Counted from the first letter of the stretch, positions 10,190 to 20,114 are shown. The stretch is 60,817 nucleotides of DNA from an uncultured Granulosicoccaceae bacterium (GCA_937922945.1 CAKZUP010000060.1:1-60817); one strand, 5' to 3'. Notes: generated by a model from the letters alone, not told the origin. Numbers and translations are program-made.

Positions 10190-11089
10190 TTAGCTGGCAT
10201 CGCCAGCCGGTGCTGTATCACCGGCTGCCGCTGCATCATTAATCGCTGCCTCGGCTTCGGCTTTCGCCGCAGCTTCATCTGCCACTGGAGCAGCATCTGT
10301 CGCAGGCGCGTCTGACGCAGGAGCCGCTTCGGCAGCTGGAGCCGCCTCTGCTGCAGGGGCCGGGGCCGGCTCAGCCGCAGCAACCATCTCTTCTTCCATA
10401 TTGCCCGATGCGCGCTTGCCATCGTTCACGGCGCCACTGATTGCATTGGCATAAAGTTGAATCGCACGAATAGCGTCGTCGTTACCCGGCACAACATAGT
10501 CCACGCCATCTGGCGTGTTGTTACTATCAACAACGGCGACAACCGGAATACCCAGCTTATTTGCCTCGGCAACAGCAATACGCTCATGACCGACATCGAC
10601 GATGAACAACGCATCTGGAAGCCGTTCCATGTGCTTGATACCACCCATGGTTTTCTCAAGCTTCTCATGCTCACGGGTTAAACCGAGCGCCTCTTTTTTG
10701 CTCAGACGATCAAACCCACCGTCTGCCTGCATGGCTTCAAGCTCCAGCAATCGCTTTACAGAGACCTTCACGGTTTTGAAATTAGTCATCATGCCACCAG
10801 ACCAGCGCCGGTTTACATAAGGCATGTTGCATTCAGTGGCAGCATCTTTTATCGCATCGCGAGCAGCTCGCTTCGTACCTACAAACAACACTCGACCATT
10901 TTTGCTGGCGATTTTGCCTAGAAAATTGGCAGCATCGTTCAACGCAGGCAAACTGCTTTCGAGGTTGAAAATGTGGATGTTGTTGCGCTCACCATAGATG
11001 TATTGCGCCATCTTTGGTGACCAGTAACGGGTTTGATGCCCGAAATGCACGCCAGCTTCAAGCATCTGGCGCATAGTGACAGTAGCCAT
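10190..11089 (-). CDS. rpsB: Ribosomal protein S2 with a long alanine-rich C-terminal tail
   Basis: S2 binds the 30S subunit near S1 and the head-body junction. The first 230 or so residues are a normal S2: [43 protein letters not shown] and [18 protein letters not shown]. The protein is 299 residues against 241 in E. coli. The extra 60 are almost only A, P, E and D ([12 protein letters not shown] and similar), which suggests a flexible acidic tail. A ribosome site AGGA lies 8 bases before the ATG. It is co-transcribed with tsf and probably autoregulated through its leader. Confidence 0.95.
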   Translation of the reverse strand: MATVTMRQMLEAGVHFGHQTRYWSPKMAQYIYGERNNIHIFNLESSLPALNDAANFLGKIASKNGRVLFVGTKRAARDAIKDAATECNMPYVNRRWSGGMMTNFKTVKVSVKRLLELEAMQADGGFDRLSKKEALGLTREHEKLEKTMGGIKHMERLPDALFIVDVGHERIAVAEANKLGIPVVAVVDSNNTPDGVDYVVPGNDDAIRAIQLYANAISGAVNDGKRASGNMEEEMVAAAEPAPAPAAEAAPAAEAAPASDAPATDAAPVADEAAAKAEAEAAINDAAAAGDTAPAGDAS

Positions 11090-11289
11090 AATTCTATTCC
11101 TGTATTGGGTTTGGCCTCCGCAAACCGACCTCAGCAGACCGAAGATAACCTGAACTGGTACGATTGAAGTAGCAGCGGCTGGTCACGACGGCACCCGGCT
11201 GGGCCTGATGGATTTGCGTGTGAAATTGCTGGCGCCGAATCCGGCTCCAGTCAGCCAACCTTTATAACACAAACGGGGCCAGCACGGTA
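11090..11289 (-). promoter_or_regulatory. Candidate rpsB leader and promoter region
   Basis: The 239-bp space between divergent rpsB and map holds a possible minus-strand -10 box TATAAA (11266-11261). There is no good -35 box 17 bases upstream, so the promoter call is weak. Transcription from there gives a leader of about 165 bases. Its last part folds as GGTTTG-loop-CAAACC (11108-11126) just before the ribosome site. Gammaproteobacterial rpsB leaders are known S2-binding autoregulatory elements, and the position fits. I infer the role from position only. Confidence 0.35.
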
Positions 11290-11328
11290 CACTAGGGCGG
11301 TTTCAAATACTCTGTTTTCGTAACATTT

Positions 11329-12096
11329 ATGTCTATCAAGCTGAAAAGTCCGGAAGATATTGAAAAAATGCGCACTGCAGGCCGATTGGCCAGCGAGGTG
11401 CTCGATCTCATCACAGAGCATGTGGTGCCCGGCGTGACAACCGACGAGCTCAATGACATCTGCCATGAGCATATCGTCAATGTCCAGGGCGGCACGCCCG
11501 CTACCCTCAATTACAAAGGGTTCCCGAAATCCATCTGCACCTCCATCAATCAGCAAATCTGTCATGGCATCCCGAGCGATCGCGTGCTGAAGAAAACCGA
11601 TATCGTCAATATCGATGTAACCGTTATTAAAGATGGTTATTTTGGCGATACCAGCCGCATGTATTACGTCGGCAAACCACAGCCGCATGCCCAAAGACTC
11701 TGCGAAGCGGCCTATGAAGCCATGGTGCGCGGTATCAAGGTGGTTCGTCCCGGGGCCACACTGGGAGACATCGGCCACGCTATTCAAAGCTATGCAGAAG
11801 CCGAGCGCTATTCGGTTGTGCGCGAATACTGCGGCCACGGTATTGGCACAAGCTTTCACGAAGACCCTCAGGTGCTTCACTACGGCAAACCGGGTAAAGG
11901 TCTGGAATTACGCGCAGGCATGACCTTTACCATCGAACCCATGATTAATCAGGGCAAGCGCCACACCCGGTTACTCGGGGATGATTGGACCGTTGTCACA
12001 AAAGACAGAAGTCTGTCGGCGCAGTGGGAACACACGGTACTGGTAACCGACGATGGTTATGAGCTGCTGACACTGGGTGACAACAAAACGCTATAA
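11329..12096 (+). CDS. map: Methionine aminopeptidase type I
   Basis: Map removes the initiator methionine from nascent proteins. The five metal ligands of the pita-bread fold are all visible: the two aspartates in IDVTVIKDGYFGDTSRMY, the histidine in GHGIGTSFHEDPQ, the glutamate in TFTIEPMIN, and the last glutamate in AQWEHTVLVT. Length 255 is the short bacterial form without a zinc-finger extension. It is transcribed divergently from rpsB, as in many gammaproteobacteria, and is followed by glnD after 24 bp. Confidence 0.97.
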   Translation: MSIKLKSPEDIEKMRTAGRLASEVLDLITEHVVPGVTTDELNDICHEHIVNVQGGTPATLNYKGFPKSICTSINQQICHGIPSDRVLKKTDIVNIDVTVIKDGYFGDTSRMYYVGKPQPHAQRLCEAAYEAMVRGIKVVRPGATLGDIGHAIQSYAEAERYSVVREYCGHGIGTSFHEDPQVLHYGKPGKGLELRAGMTFTIEPMINQGKRHTRLLGDDWTVVTKDRSLSAQWEHTVLVTDDGYELLTLGDNKTL

Positions 12097-12120
12097 CAAC
12101 ACGCTTCCACCAAATCACTT

Positions 12121-14766
12121 GTGAACACAACAGCCGACAATATTATGCAGCTTGATCTCACCGCAATTACCAAGCTGCTGGATGCGAACCCCAACAACGC
12201 AGTGACTTGCAAGCAGGCACTTATTCAGGGGCGCAAGACTATACATGAAGCGTTTTTAAAAGGCGCATCAGCTGCAAATTTGCTGCACTGGCAAACCGAA
12301 GTGACCGACCTTGTGTTCACGCGTTTATGGCAATCGCAGGCAGACAAGTTCGTTGGTATGGAATTAATCGCAGTGGGTGGTTACGGTCGAGGCGAGTTAC
12401 ACCCCCACTCCGATATAGACATTGGCATCCTGCTAGAAGAACCCGCAACCGATGAGCAAGCCCAACATCTGAGTGAATGGGTAACAAACCTTTGGGACCT
12501 TGGCTTGGATATTGGTCATAGCGTTCGTACCGTCGAAGAATGTGAAGCCGAAGCTCGTAACGATGCCACCGTCATTACCAACCTCATGGAATCCCGACTG
12601 CTTTGTGGTGACGGCAAACTATTCGAACAAATGCGAACGGTCACGGCACCAAGCAACATGTGGGACTCCGCTGCTTTTTTTGATGCCAAAATGCAGGAAC
12701 AACTCGCACGTCATGACCGGTTTCAAACTAACGCTTATCGGCTTGAGCCGAACGTTAAGGAAAGTCTGGGTGGTTTACGCGATATCCAGACGATCTCATG
12801 GATTAGTCAACGCCAGTTCGGCACACGTGATTTAAACGACCTGGTTACCCATGAGATTCTGACTCAGGCAGAGTTCGATGTGCTTAGCACCGGTCTGGAG
12901 TTGCTTTGGAAAATTCGCTTCTTGCTGCATCACCACAGTAATAAACGCGAAGACCGTTTGTTGTTCGATCACCAGCGAGATATCGCCCACGCGTTCGGTT
13001 TTAACAATGATGAAAACAACGCCAGCATAGAGCAACTTATGCAACTGTTTTATCGAAACGTGATGGAGCTACAACGATTAAACGACATTATTTTACAAGG
13101 AATAGGTGGTGTCATATCGGGCGTAACCGCCTCTACCGAGCCAACCTTAATCAACAAACGCTTTCAGGTGCGAAATGGGTTTCTGGAAGTGACCCACGAA
13201 AATATTTTCAAGGATCATCCTTCAGCACTACTGGAAGTGTTTCTGTTATTTGGTGATACAACCGGTGCAGAGAACATTCGCAGTAATACCGTACGTCTTA
13301 TCCGGTCGCATTTGCATTTAATCGACGATGAATACCGGAAAAACCCACGCGTGCGTGAGCTGTTCTTAAAGATTTTTTCGAGCCCGAACAAGCTCACTCG
13401 AAAAATTCGCATGATGAATCGCTATGGTGTTTTAGCAGCCTATATACCGGCGTTTGATGCCATAGTCGGGCGTATGCAGTACGACTTGTTCCACATCTAT
13501 ACCGTCGATGAACACACCATTTATGTCATCAGAAATTTACGCCGATTCGCACTACCTGAGTACACTCACGAATACCCGCTATGTGGCTTCGTTGCTCAGC
13601 AATTGCCCCGACCAGAGCTACTCTACATTGCAGGGCTGTTCCACGACATAGCCAAAGGTCGCGATGGAGACCATAGCCTGCTCGGTGCGGTTGATGCAGA
13701 GATTTTTTGTCAGCAGCATGAACTAAAAGAAGAAGAAACAGACCTGGTTCGATGGCTGGTAAAACACCACCTACTGATGTCGACAACAGCACAACGTAAA
13801 GACATCACCGACCCTGCGGTGCAAATTGAATTCGCCAGTCAGATCGGGACATTGAACAAGCTGAATCATTTGTACCTGTTAACGGTTGCCGACATTCGCG
13901 CGACCAACCCTGAACTGTGGAACTCTTTCAAGGAAAGTCTATTACAGCAGCTTTACCAATCAACCGCCCTGCTACTGCAACGTGGCCTGGACAATCCCGT
14001 GGACAGTGTCGACATGATCTGGCAGCGCCAAATGCACGCTCTGAATTTACTCAGTGAATCCGGACTGGAAAAGGAGCGCATGGAAAGTCTGTGGGAAAGA
14101 TTGGGCGATGAGTACTTCAAGCAATACCCGGCAACCGAGATAGCACGCCACACAGAAACCATACTGACCAATGAGAATACGCCCGGGCCGCTGGTATCGT
14201 TGCGACAATCACAAACCCGTGGCTCAACCGAAATACTCATCTATTCACCCGACTCACCATCATTGTTCGCGCTTATCACCACAGTGCTCGACCAGCTACA
14301 CCTCGACGTACAGTCAGCAACCATCAATACCACAGCCGAGAACCATGCTCTAAATACGTTTTATGTGCTGGAATCTGATGGCGCGCTAATAACCGAATCT
14401 ACACGTGTTGAGCAAATACGCAAGGCGCTACAAACTGAGCTAAGCACCCCTCAAGACATTCCGGCATTGGGTGCCACGCGACGCACATCGCGGCAACAAC
14501 GCCACTTCAGTATTCCCACCACAGTTGAATTCGACGACAACGCTGATTGCACCGAAGTGCATATTATTGCTGCTGACCGGCCAGGAATATTGTCCAGCAT
14601 TGGTCGTGTGTTTTTGCGCGCAGGCGTTATCGTCCAAGCAGCCAGAATAGGCACGCTGGGTGAACGAATCGAAGATGTGTTCTTTGTTACCGACAAAAAC
14701 AACCAACCGCTTTCAGACCACGACCAACGCTCAGAACTTGCGAGCATGCTAATTGAACGGCTATAA
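12121..14766 (+). CDS. glnD: PII uridylyltransferase / uridylyl-removing enzyme GlnD
   Basis: GlnD senses glutamine and adds or removes UMP on PII proteins, controlling nitrogen assimilation. Domain order is normal. A nucleotidyltransferase has GGYGRGELHPHSDIDIGIL at about residues 82-100. The HD hydrolase domain contains LFHDIAKGRDGDHSLLG near residue 510. Two C-terminal ACT domains follow (one starts EVHIIAADRPGILSSIG). Length 881 is close to 890 in E. coli. The start is GTG at 12121; an in-frame ATG lies eight codons later. Neither has a clear ribosome site, so the start is uncertain by a few residues. Confidence 0.95.
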   Translation: MNTTADNIMQLDLTAITKLLDANPNNAVTCKQALIQGRKTIHEAFLKGASAANLLHWQTEVTDLVFTRLWQSQADKFVGMELIAVGGYGRGELHPHSDIDIGILLEEPATDEQAQHLSEWVTNLWDLGLDIGHSVRTVEECEAEARNDATVITNLMESRLLCGDGKLFEQMRTVTAPSNMWDSAAFFDAKMQEQLARHDRFQTNAYRLEPNVKESLGGLRDIQTISWISQRQFGTRDLNDLVTHEILTQAEFDVLSTGLELLWKIRFLLHHHSNKREDRLLFDHQRDIAHAFGFNNDENNASIEQLMQLFYRNVMELQRLNDIILQGIGGVISGVTASTEPTLINKRFQVRNGFLEVTHENIFKDHPSALLEVFLLFGDTTGAENIRSNTVRLIRSHLHLIDDEYRKNPRVRELFLKIFSSPNKLTRKIRMMNRYGVLAAYIPAFDAIVGRMQYDLFHIYTVDEHTIYVIRNLRRFALPEYTHEYPLCGFVAQQLPRPELLYIAGLFHDIAKGRDGDHSLLGAVDAEIFCQQHELKEEETDLVRWLVKHHLLMSTTAQRKDITDPAVQIEFASQIGTLNKLNHLYLLTVADIRATNPELWNSFKESLLQQLYQSTALLLQRGLDNPVDSVDMIWQRQMHALNLLSESGLEKERMESLWERLGDEYFKQYPATEIARHTETILTNENTPGPLVSLRQSQTRGSTEILIYSPDSPSLFALITTVLDQLHLDVQSATINTTAENHALNTFYVLESDGALITESTRVEQIRKALQTELSTPQDIPALGATRRTSRQQRHFSIPTTVEFDDNADCTEVHIIAADRPGILSSIGRVFLRAGVIVQAARIGTLGERIEDVFFVTDKNNQPLSDHDQRSELASMLIERL

Positions 14767-15931
14767 CGATAAATTGAATACCAAATCCCAGCACAGTGAA
14801 ACCATCGCCCTACTCATCGATTTAGTGCAACGCGCATCAGTTACGCCCGCAGATGAAGGCTGTCAGAAACTCATTGCGAATCGCCTGCAACCGCTGGGCT
14901 TCTCCATAGAGCATATGCGATTTGGCGATGTCGATAATTTATGGGCAAGGCTCGGAACGGATGAACCCGTTCTCGTGTTCGCCGGTCACACCGATGTGGT
15001 GCCAGTTGGCAACGAAGCAGACTGGACCAACCCACCCTTCTCGGCAACGATTGAAGATGGACATCTGTGTGGTCGCGGTGCAGCAGATATGAAAGGCAGT
15101 GTTGCTGCGATGGTTACCGCAATGGAACGCTTCGTTGCGTCAGGCCAACCGATGCAGGGCTCGCTGGCCATACTCTTAACGAGTGATGAAGAAGGGCCCG
15201 CCGTCAACGGCACAAAAAAAGTTGTTGAAGCACTGCACTCCAGAAACGAAGCCATTCATTATTGTGTTGTCGGCGAACCCACCAGTGTTAATCAACTTGG
15301 CGATACGATAAAAAACGGTCGTCGTGGTTCACTAAGCGCCAAGCTAGTTGTGCATGGTAAGCAAGGGCATGTCGCGTATCCTCACTTGGCTGACAACCCC
15401 GTGCACAAGGCGTTTAAGTTTCTCGATGAGTTGGTCTGCATAAAGTGGGACGAAGGCGATGAGAATTTTCCCGCCACCACCCTACAAATTTCCAATATCG
15501 CCGCTGGAACTGGCGCAGGTAACGTCATTCCAGGTTCGCTAACAGTGGATTTTAATTTGCGATTCAGCCCGGCTATTACGAGCAAACAGATTCAAGAACA
15601 GGTTGACCAGCTCATTGGCAAACACGGCATAGCAGCAGACATTAAATGGAATGAATCTGCCGCACCGTTTCTGACGCCCACCGGGTCGCTCACCGATGCG
15701 ATGCGACAAGCTATCGGTAGTGTGGTTAATGTAGAATCGACATTAGACACAGGTGGCGGCACATCAGATGGCCGATTTATCGCAAAGTCATGCGCACAGG
15801 TTATTGAATTCGGGCCGTTGAACGCCACCATACATCAAACAAACGAGCGCATCAGTTGTGATGACATCGATTCGCTTTCTATCATTTACGAAAAACTGCT
15901 AGAGATTATTCTCAACACATCGGAGAGCTAG
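14753..15931 (+). CDS. dapE: Succinyl-diaminopimelate desuccinylase DapE
   Basis: DapE releases succinate from N-succinyl-LL-diaminopimelate in lysine and peptidoglycan precursor synthesis. The di-zinc ligands are visible: [31 protein letters not shown] and, near the end, IHQTNERIS. The C-terminal domain contains [11 protein letters not shown]. There is no suitable ATG. A TTG at 14753 overlaps the glnD end by 14 bp, and a second in-frame TTG is at 14774. Homologues begin close to [14 protein letters not shown], so the shorter start is equally possible. It is coupled to glnD upstream and fabI 2 bp downstream. Confidence 0.93.
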   Translation: MNGYNDKLNTKSQHSETIALLIDLVQRASVTPADEGCQKLIANRLQPLGFSIEHMRFGDVDNLWARLGTDEPVLVFAGHTDVVPVGNEADWTNPPFSATIEDGHLCGRGAADMKGSVAAMVTAMERFVASGQPMQGSLAILLTSDEEGPAVNGTKKVVEALHSRNEAIHYCVVGEPTSVNQLGDTIKNGRRGSLSAKLVVHGKQGHVAYPHLADNPVHKAFKFLDELVCIKWDEGDENFPATTLQISNIAAGTGAGNVIPGSLTVDFNLRFSPAITSKQIQEQVDQLIGKHGIAADIKWNESAAPFLTPTGSLTDAMRQAIGSVVNVESTLDTGGGTSDGRFIAKSCAQVIEFGPLNATIHQTNERISCDDIDSLSIIYEKLLEIILNTSES

Positions 15932-15933
15932 GC

Positions 15934-16722
15934 ATGGGTATCTTAGACGGTAAACGCATATTAATTATTGGTGTGGCGAGTAAGCGTTCAATCGCCTGGG
16001 GTATCGCTCAATCCATGCATAGAGAAGGCGCTACCCTGGCCTTCACGTATCAAAACGACAGATTAAAAGACCGTGTTATCGATATGGCTGCTGAGTGCGG
16101 CTCTACACTGGTACTGCCTTGCGATGTTAGCGAAGACAAACAAATTGATGATCTTTTTGGTTCACTAAAAAACGAATGGGGTAACTTCGATGGCTTTGTT
16201 CACGCCGTGGCATTCGCACCTCGTGAAGCGCTCGATGGCGATTACCTGGACTCGGTCGATCGAGAATCGTTTCGCATCGCACACGATGTCAGCTCGTACA
16301 GCTTTGCAGCCCTTGCCAAAGCAGCACGCCCCACACTCAATTCTGGCGCATCACTGATTACGCTTTCTTATCTTGGCGCTGTTAGAGCTATGCCCAACTA
16401 CAATGTAATGGGGCTTGCCAAAGCATCATTGGAAGCAAACACACGCTTTATGGCCAATTCACTTGGGCAGAATGGCATAAGGGTCAATGCGATTTCCGCA
16501 GGCCCGATTAAAACACTTGCTGCAGCAGGAATCGGTAACTTTAAAAAATTGCTCGGACACGTATCCGGTGTTTCGCCTTTGCGCGAGAACACCACAATAG
16601 AACAAGTCGGTGATACCGCTGCGTTCCTTGCGTCTTCCATGTCGTCAGGAATAACCGGGCAGATTATTTACGTTGATGGTGGCTACAATGTTGTCGCTAT
16701 GCCAGATATGAGCGAGTCGTAA
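15934..16722 (+). CDS. fabI: Enoyl-ACP reductase FabI
   Basis: FabI reduces trans-2-enoyl-ACP with NADH in the last step of each fatty-acid elongation cycle. It is a divergent short-chain dehydrogenase. The nucleotide loop is [13 protein letters not shown] rather than the usual GxxxGxG. The catalytic Tyr-x6-Lys appears in [17 protein letters not shown], with a second conserved tyrosine ten residues earlier in [10 protein letters not shown]. Length 262 is standard. A GGAG ribosome site lies within the dapE end. A strong terminator follows directly. Confidence 0.96.
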   Translation: MGILDGKRILIIGVASKRSIAWGIAQSMHREGATLAFTYQNDRLKDRVIDMAAECGSTLVLPCDVSEDKQIDDLFGSLKNEWGNFDGFVHAVAFAPREALDGDYLDSVDRESFRIAHDVSSYSFAALAKAARPTLNSGASLITLSYLGAVRAMPNYNVMGLAKASLEANTRFMANSLGQNGIRVNAISAGPIKTLAAAGIGNFKKLLGHVSGVSPLRENTTIEQVGDTAAFLASSMSSGITGQIIYVDGGYNVVAMPDMSES

Positions 16723-16727
16723 AAAAA

Positions 16728-16747
16728 GCCGCTAGTTAGCGGCTTTT
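16728..16747 (+). terminator. Intrinsic terminator after fabI
   Basis: A stem of six to seven base pairs (GCCGCTA / TAGCGGC, 16728-16743) is followed by TTTT. It starts six bases after the fabI stop and has an A run on its left, so it could also act on the other strand. Confidence 0.8.
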
Positions 16748-16765
16748 GCAAACATCCAAATACCA

Positions 16766-16788
16766 CCAGTGCGCATCCTGCGCACTGG
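16766..16788. terminator. GC-rich stem-loop between convergent fabI and the TTC38-like gene
   Basis: A perfect 10-bp stem with a three-base loop (CCAGTGCGCA-TCC-TGCGCACTGG) lies in the convergent intergenic region. The base run after it is T-poor on both strands, so it may be a weak or factor-assisted terminator, or an mRNA 3' stabiliser. Confidence 0.4.
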
Positions 16789-16801
16789 TTCTTAGCTTCC
16801 T

Positions 16802-16928
16802 CTAGCGATTAACGAGCGGCCCACGACCATGCCGAGCCATACTGATTAGCGGTACTTCGCAGCCAATCTCTTGAACGAAATACATCGCCACGCTGCAATG
16901 CTTGTTGAGCACGGGCTATTCGGACTAT
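16802..16928 (-). other. Possible short or decayed coding fragment (two open frames)
   Basis: Two minus-strand frames stay open here without long relatives. One, 16928 to 16809, has no start codon and reads as 39 residues including ALQRGDVFRSRDWLRSTANQ. The other, starting at GTG 16912 and ending at 16802, gives 36 residues including MYFVQEIGCEVPLISMARHG. The stem-loop at 16766 follows both. I do not recognise either peptide. It could be the remnant of a gene or chance. Confidence 0.2.
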
Positions 16929-16978
16929 TTAAACTGAGCTATGAACAATGGGCGACGCCAAGAACTGACGCCACGCAC

Positions 16979-18334
16979 CTAGCGTAACGCAATTAAACGA
17001 TAGGCACTCAGTTGCGCAGGTTCCACAAAGCCGATCTGTTCAATTTCATTGAGTAATAAATCGACAGCCTGCTTATCTTGAGTTCGCGCAACCGCATCGA
17101 GCAGAATTTGATAGAACAGATCTTGTTGTGCATGACTACCGCCCATCATCCCAAGATTAAACCTGACCGGATACAACAAAGAGACAACCTCAGCGTAATC
17201 TCCTTGCCTATGGGCAACTGCGGCTTTCGCTGCTGGCACCGCACCTTTGGCGTAGTGAGCAGATAACGTTTTATCAGTCGACGCAGTAAACTCTTCCATT
17301 GCTTCTATCAGCTGATTGCATAAGTCAAAATTTCCAACCGCTGCCAGAATAATCGCAAAGTGCGCACTGGTAAACGGACTGGATAAATCGCTGACGCGTG
17401 TGGCGACTAGCTCGGCCATTTCATTCCATCTCGTGCCAACATCCACTCCATGCAACTCAAGGCGCCACAGCAATGATGCACCATTTTGTAAATCAATATA
17501 GAGATCTGGCATGGCTTTAACCAGCTCATGCTCCTTGTTACGCACCCAGCTATCGTACCCGTCGAGTGCGGCATCGAACTCTGCACGCTCAATGTGAAAG
17601 AGGCACTTATGCCACCACACATGAAATTGCATTTGTCCAACACCCTCCCAGTTGCCTTGCACACCGGATATCCAATCGACACCCTCGGAGTGTCTGCCTT
17701 GCATATACAGCACATGCGCCACTGCGTGTGTTGCCCAGATATTCGAGGTGTTTAGCTCTACCGCGTTCCGTCCCACGCGTTCCGCTTTATCATACTGGCC
17801 AGCTTCTTCAAGATCGAAAGCATGCATACCCAGATATTCACTGTAACCCGACACATTTTCGGTCCAGTGATCAGACACAGATGTTGATGCAGCGAGGGAT
17901 CGATCCATGTCACCCAGCCAGAACAATTCAGCCTGACAGAGGCTCAAGGCAAAACCATCGGTAGGATTTTTTTCGAGTATGCGCTCGTAACAGGCAACGG
18001 ATTTTTCCAATTGACCAACCGATGCAAACGACAATGCATCGACATAGCTTTGTTCTCGTTCCGATATTCCAGAGGAATATTTTTTTGCATTCTCTAACGA
18101 TGTCATCATCATGGGTTGAAGTGCAATGTGCTTTGCACCGTGCAACATCAACCCCATGACAGCGTGCGCAAACGCGCATTCAGGATCTTGTTCAATCGCC
18201 GATTGTAGCTGCGCTGCAACATCACTCTTACGCTCCATGTAGTGGTCCATGGCGAGCGCACAGCTAGTGGCAACTTCAGCACTGTTACAGGTAATAGTAT
18301 GACCACGGCTATCTGCGAACATTGATTCCCTCAT
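16979..18334 (-). CDS. TTC38-like tetratricopeptide-repeat protein
   Basis: The 451-residue product has no signal peptide or membrane segment. The repeated helical pattern resembles tetratricopeptide repeats, for example QLEKSVACYERILEKNPTDG near residue 108. The middle part (THAVAHVLYMQGRHSEGVDW, then FHVWWHKCLFHIERAEFDAA) matches the signature of the TTC38 family, known in animals and in scattered bacteria. The function of the family is unknown; a role in small-molecule or aldehyde metabolism has been guessed elsewhere, but nothing here supports one. It stands alone, 22 bp downstream of mscL on the same strand. Confidence 0.75.
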   Translation of the reverse strand: MRESMFADSRGHTITCNSAEVATSCALAMDHYMERKSDVAAQLQSAIEQDPECAFAHAVMGLMLHGAKHIALQPMMMTSLENAKKYSSGISEREQSYVDALSFASVGQLEKSVACYERILEKNPTDGFALSLCQAELFWLGDMDRSLAASTSVSDHWTENVSGYSEYLGMHAFDLEEAGQYDKAERVGRNAVELNTSNIWATHAVAHVLYMQGRHSEGVDWISGVQGNWEGVGQMQFHVWWHKCLFHIERAEFDAALDGYDSWVRNKEHELVKAMPDLYIDLQNGASLLWRLELHGVDVGTRWNEMAELVATRVSDLSSPFTSAHFAIILAAVGNFDLCNQLIEAMEEFTASTDKTLSAHYAKGAVPAAKAAVAHRQGDYAEVVSLLYPVRFNLGMMGGSHAQQDLFYQILLDAVARTQDKQAVDLLLNEIEQIGFVEPAQLSAYRLIALR

Positions 18335-18356
18335 ACGCGTTTGTTAACTATACGAG

Positions 18357-18728
18357 CTACTGTTTTTTCAGTAAGTCCCGAATTTCAGTAAGCAGAACCA
18401 CATCCTCTGATGGCTCCTCGGGCGCCTCTTCTTCCGCTCGTTTCATCTTGTTGATCATACGCAGTATCATAAAAATCACAAAAGCCACGATCAGAAAATC
18501 GATTAATGCTTGAATAAATGCACCATACCCTATGCTGGCATCGCCAATCTTAATGGCCAGGCCGCTAAAATCCACCCCACCCATAACCGTTCCGATTAAC
18601 GGCATCAGAATACTTTCAACCAAAGCCCCAACCACTTTGCCAATGGCTGCACCTATGATAATGCCCACAGCCATGTCCATCAGGCTGCCTTTCATTGCAA
18701 ACTCTTTAAATTCAGACACAAAACTCAT
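18357..18728 (-). CDS. mscL: Large-conductance mechanosensitive channel MscL
   Basis: MscL opens under membrane tension and releases solutes during osmotic downshock. The product is 123 residues. The N-terminal helix [20 protein letters not shown] is followed by the pore helix [20 protein letters not shown]. The second membrane helix is [20 protein letters not shown], and a charged helical bundle EIRDLLKKQ ends it. I placed the start at 18728 because of a clean AGGAA ribosome site eight bases before it; the frame stays open 21 codons further upstream but gives a non-family sequence. Confidence 0.96.
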   Translation of the reverse strand: MSFVSEFKEFAMKGSLMDMAVGIIIGAAIGKVVGALVESILMPLIGTVMGGVDFSGLAIKIGDASIGYGAFIQALIDFLIVAFVIFMILRMINKMKRAEEEAPEEPSEDVVLLTEIRDLLKKQ

Positions 18729-18823
18729 AGAAAAATTCCTTACATCAGATAGAGGACAATGATGCTCATCGGGTATGAATGAACCGGACAATCACCATAC
18801 GGCACTTGCTGCACCGCATATAG

Positions 18824-18852
18824 TGTATAGCTGAACACCTATAACTGATCAA
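18824..18852 (-). promoter_or_regulatory. Candidate sigma-70 promoter for mscL
   Basis: On the minus strand TTGATC (18852-18847) and TATACA (18829-18824) are separated by exactly 17 bases, each matching four of six consensus positions. Transcription would start about 90 bases before the mscL ATG. Confidence 0.45.
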
Positions 18853-18959
18853 ACAGAGAAATGGTTGAAGACCGGCAAGCTATGCATTCTAATGCACATT
18901 TACGACCGCGCATTTGGAACGGTGATGAAGTAATGGTGATCTAAAAGGCGTTGCTAATG

Positions 18960-20075
18960 CTATAGCAACACACTGGCATCGAGCTGATTGACCTGGGTGA
19001 GCCCCATCTGGGCAAGTGCAATACTGGTTTCCTGAGAAAGTACATCCACCAGCTGATGAAGGCCTTGCTCACCACCGGCCGCCATAGCGAACAGTAAAGG
19101 CCTACCCAACATGACAAAATTTGCACCCATGGCATAGGCTTTACAGATATCTTCACCCGTTCGTATACCACTGTCGTAAATAAGCGGGTATTGATCTCCC
19201 ACCGCAGCTCGAATACGACCAAGCGCTTGAATGGCTTGCGGTACGCTTTCCAACTGCCGGCCACCATGACTGGACACCTGAATCGCATCCACCCCGTGTT
19301 GAATCAAACGTTGTGCATCACCTTCGTGCAACACCCCTTTGACCACCAGCTTACCTTTCCATTTTTCCCGTACCCTATCAAGAAAAGCCCAGTCCACCCC
19401 CGCTCTGGATGCTGTCCGATCGAACGCTGAATTGGTGGAATCAAAGTTGGCCAATTGAGGGGCACCAGCGAACAGCGTGCTTAAGGACCATTGTGGGTGC
19501 AATGCAAAATCGAGAAACTGACGGGGCCCTATTTTGAATGGCATTTTAAAGCCATGCCTGAGTTCCCGAGGGCGACGGCCGACTTCGGGTACATCGACGG
19601 TAAAGATCAACACGTTGTAGCCGGCCGCTTCTGCTCGCTGCAGCAAACGATCACTTACGGCTTCATCACCACCGAAATAAAGCTGAAACCAGGCGTTGCC
19701 GTTCGCAGCAGTAGCAATGCTTTCCAATGAGGAAGATGCCGCTGTAGATGCACCAATAGGAATAGTGAACTTGGACGCTAATCGCGCCAACATCATATCG
19801 GCACCAGGACTGGATAGATTACACATCCCCATGGGCGAAATACCAAACGGTAAATCACATTCAACACCCAAAATGGATTGCTTAAGACTGCGATGTTCAA
19901 CATCAACCAGAATCCGGGATTGCAATCGCATTTCCTGGATGGCCAGTTGATTCAGCACATCCCCCCGACCACTGCCTGCAGCACCATCGATGTAGTCAAA
20001 CACCATCCAGGGCAAATAGCGTTTCGCTATACGTCTTGCATCCTCAGTCGTGTGGATGCCGGAACCGTTACGCAT
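18960..20075 (-). CDS. FMN-dependent alpha-hydroxy-acid dehydrogenase (lactate dehydrogenase / oxidase family)
   Basis: This TIM-barrel family oxidises 2-hydroxy acids such as lactate, mandelate or glycolate to keto acids. Family features include YIDGAAGSG at the start, PFGISPMGMCNL, FQLYFGGDEA, IFTVDVPEVGRRPRELRHGF, LVVKGVLHEGDA and GIRTGEDICKAYAMGANFVM. The active-site segment reads SSHGGRQLE where most relatives have SNHGGRQLD; the catalytic histidine and arginine are kept. Length 371 is normal. The substrate cannot be told from sequence. It lies 39 bp downstream of ppiD, and no partner oxidase or permease is nearby. Confidence 0.88.
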   Translation of the reverse strand: MRNGSGIHTTEDARRIAKRYLPWMVFDYIDGAAGSGRGDVLNQLAIQEMRLQSRILVDVEHRSLKQSILGVECDLPFGISPMGMCNLSSPGADMMLARLASKFTIPIGASTAASSSLESIATAANGNAWFQLYFGGDEAVSDRLLQRAEAAGYNVLIFTVDVPEVGRRPRELRHGFKMPFKIGPRQFLDFALHPQWSLSTLFAGAPQLANFDSTNSAFDRTASRAGVDWAFLDRVREKWKGKLVVKGVLHEGDAQRLIQHGVDAIQVSSHGGRQLESVPQAIQALGRIRAAVGDQYPLIYDSGIRTGEDICKAYAMGANFVMLGRPLLFAMAAGGEQGLHQLVDVLSQETSIALAQMGLTQVNQLDASVLL

Positions 20076-20114
20076 GCGTGTCAGAGATTGCGAAAATGTT
20101 TGATTGATCGTGCG

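Noticed and set aside
11251..11880. 209-codon open frame on the minus strand opposite map
   Set aside because: It lies almost wholly antisense to a clear methionine aminopeptidase, has no family resemblance, and its composition follows from the codon use of map.
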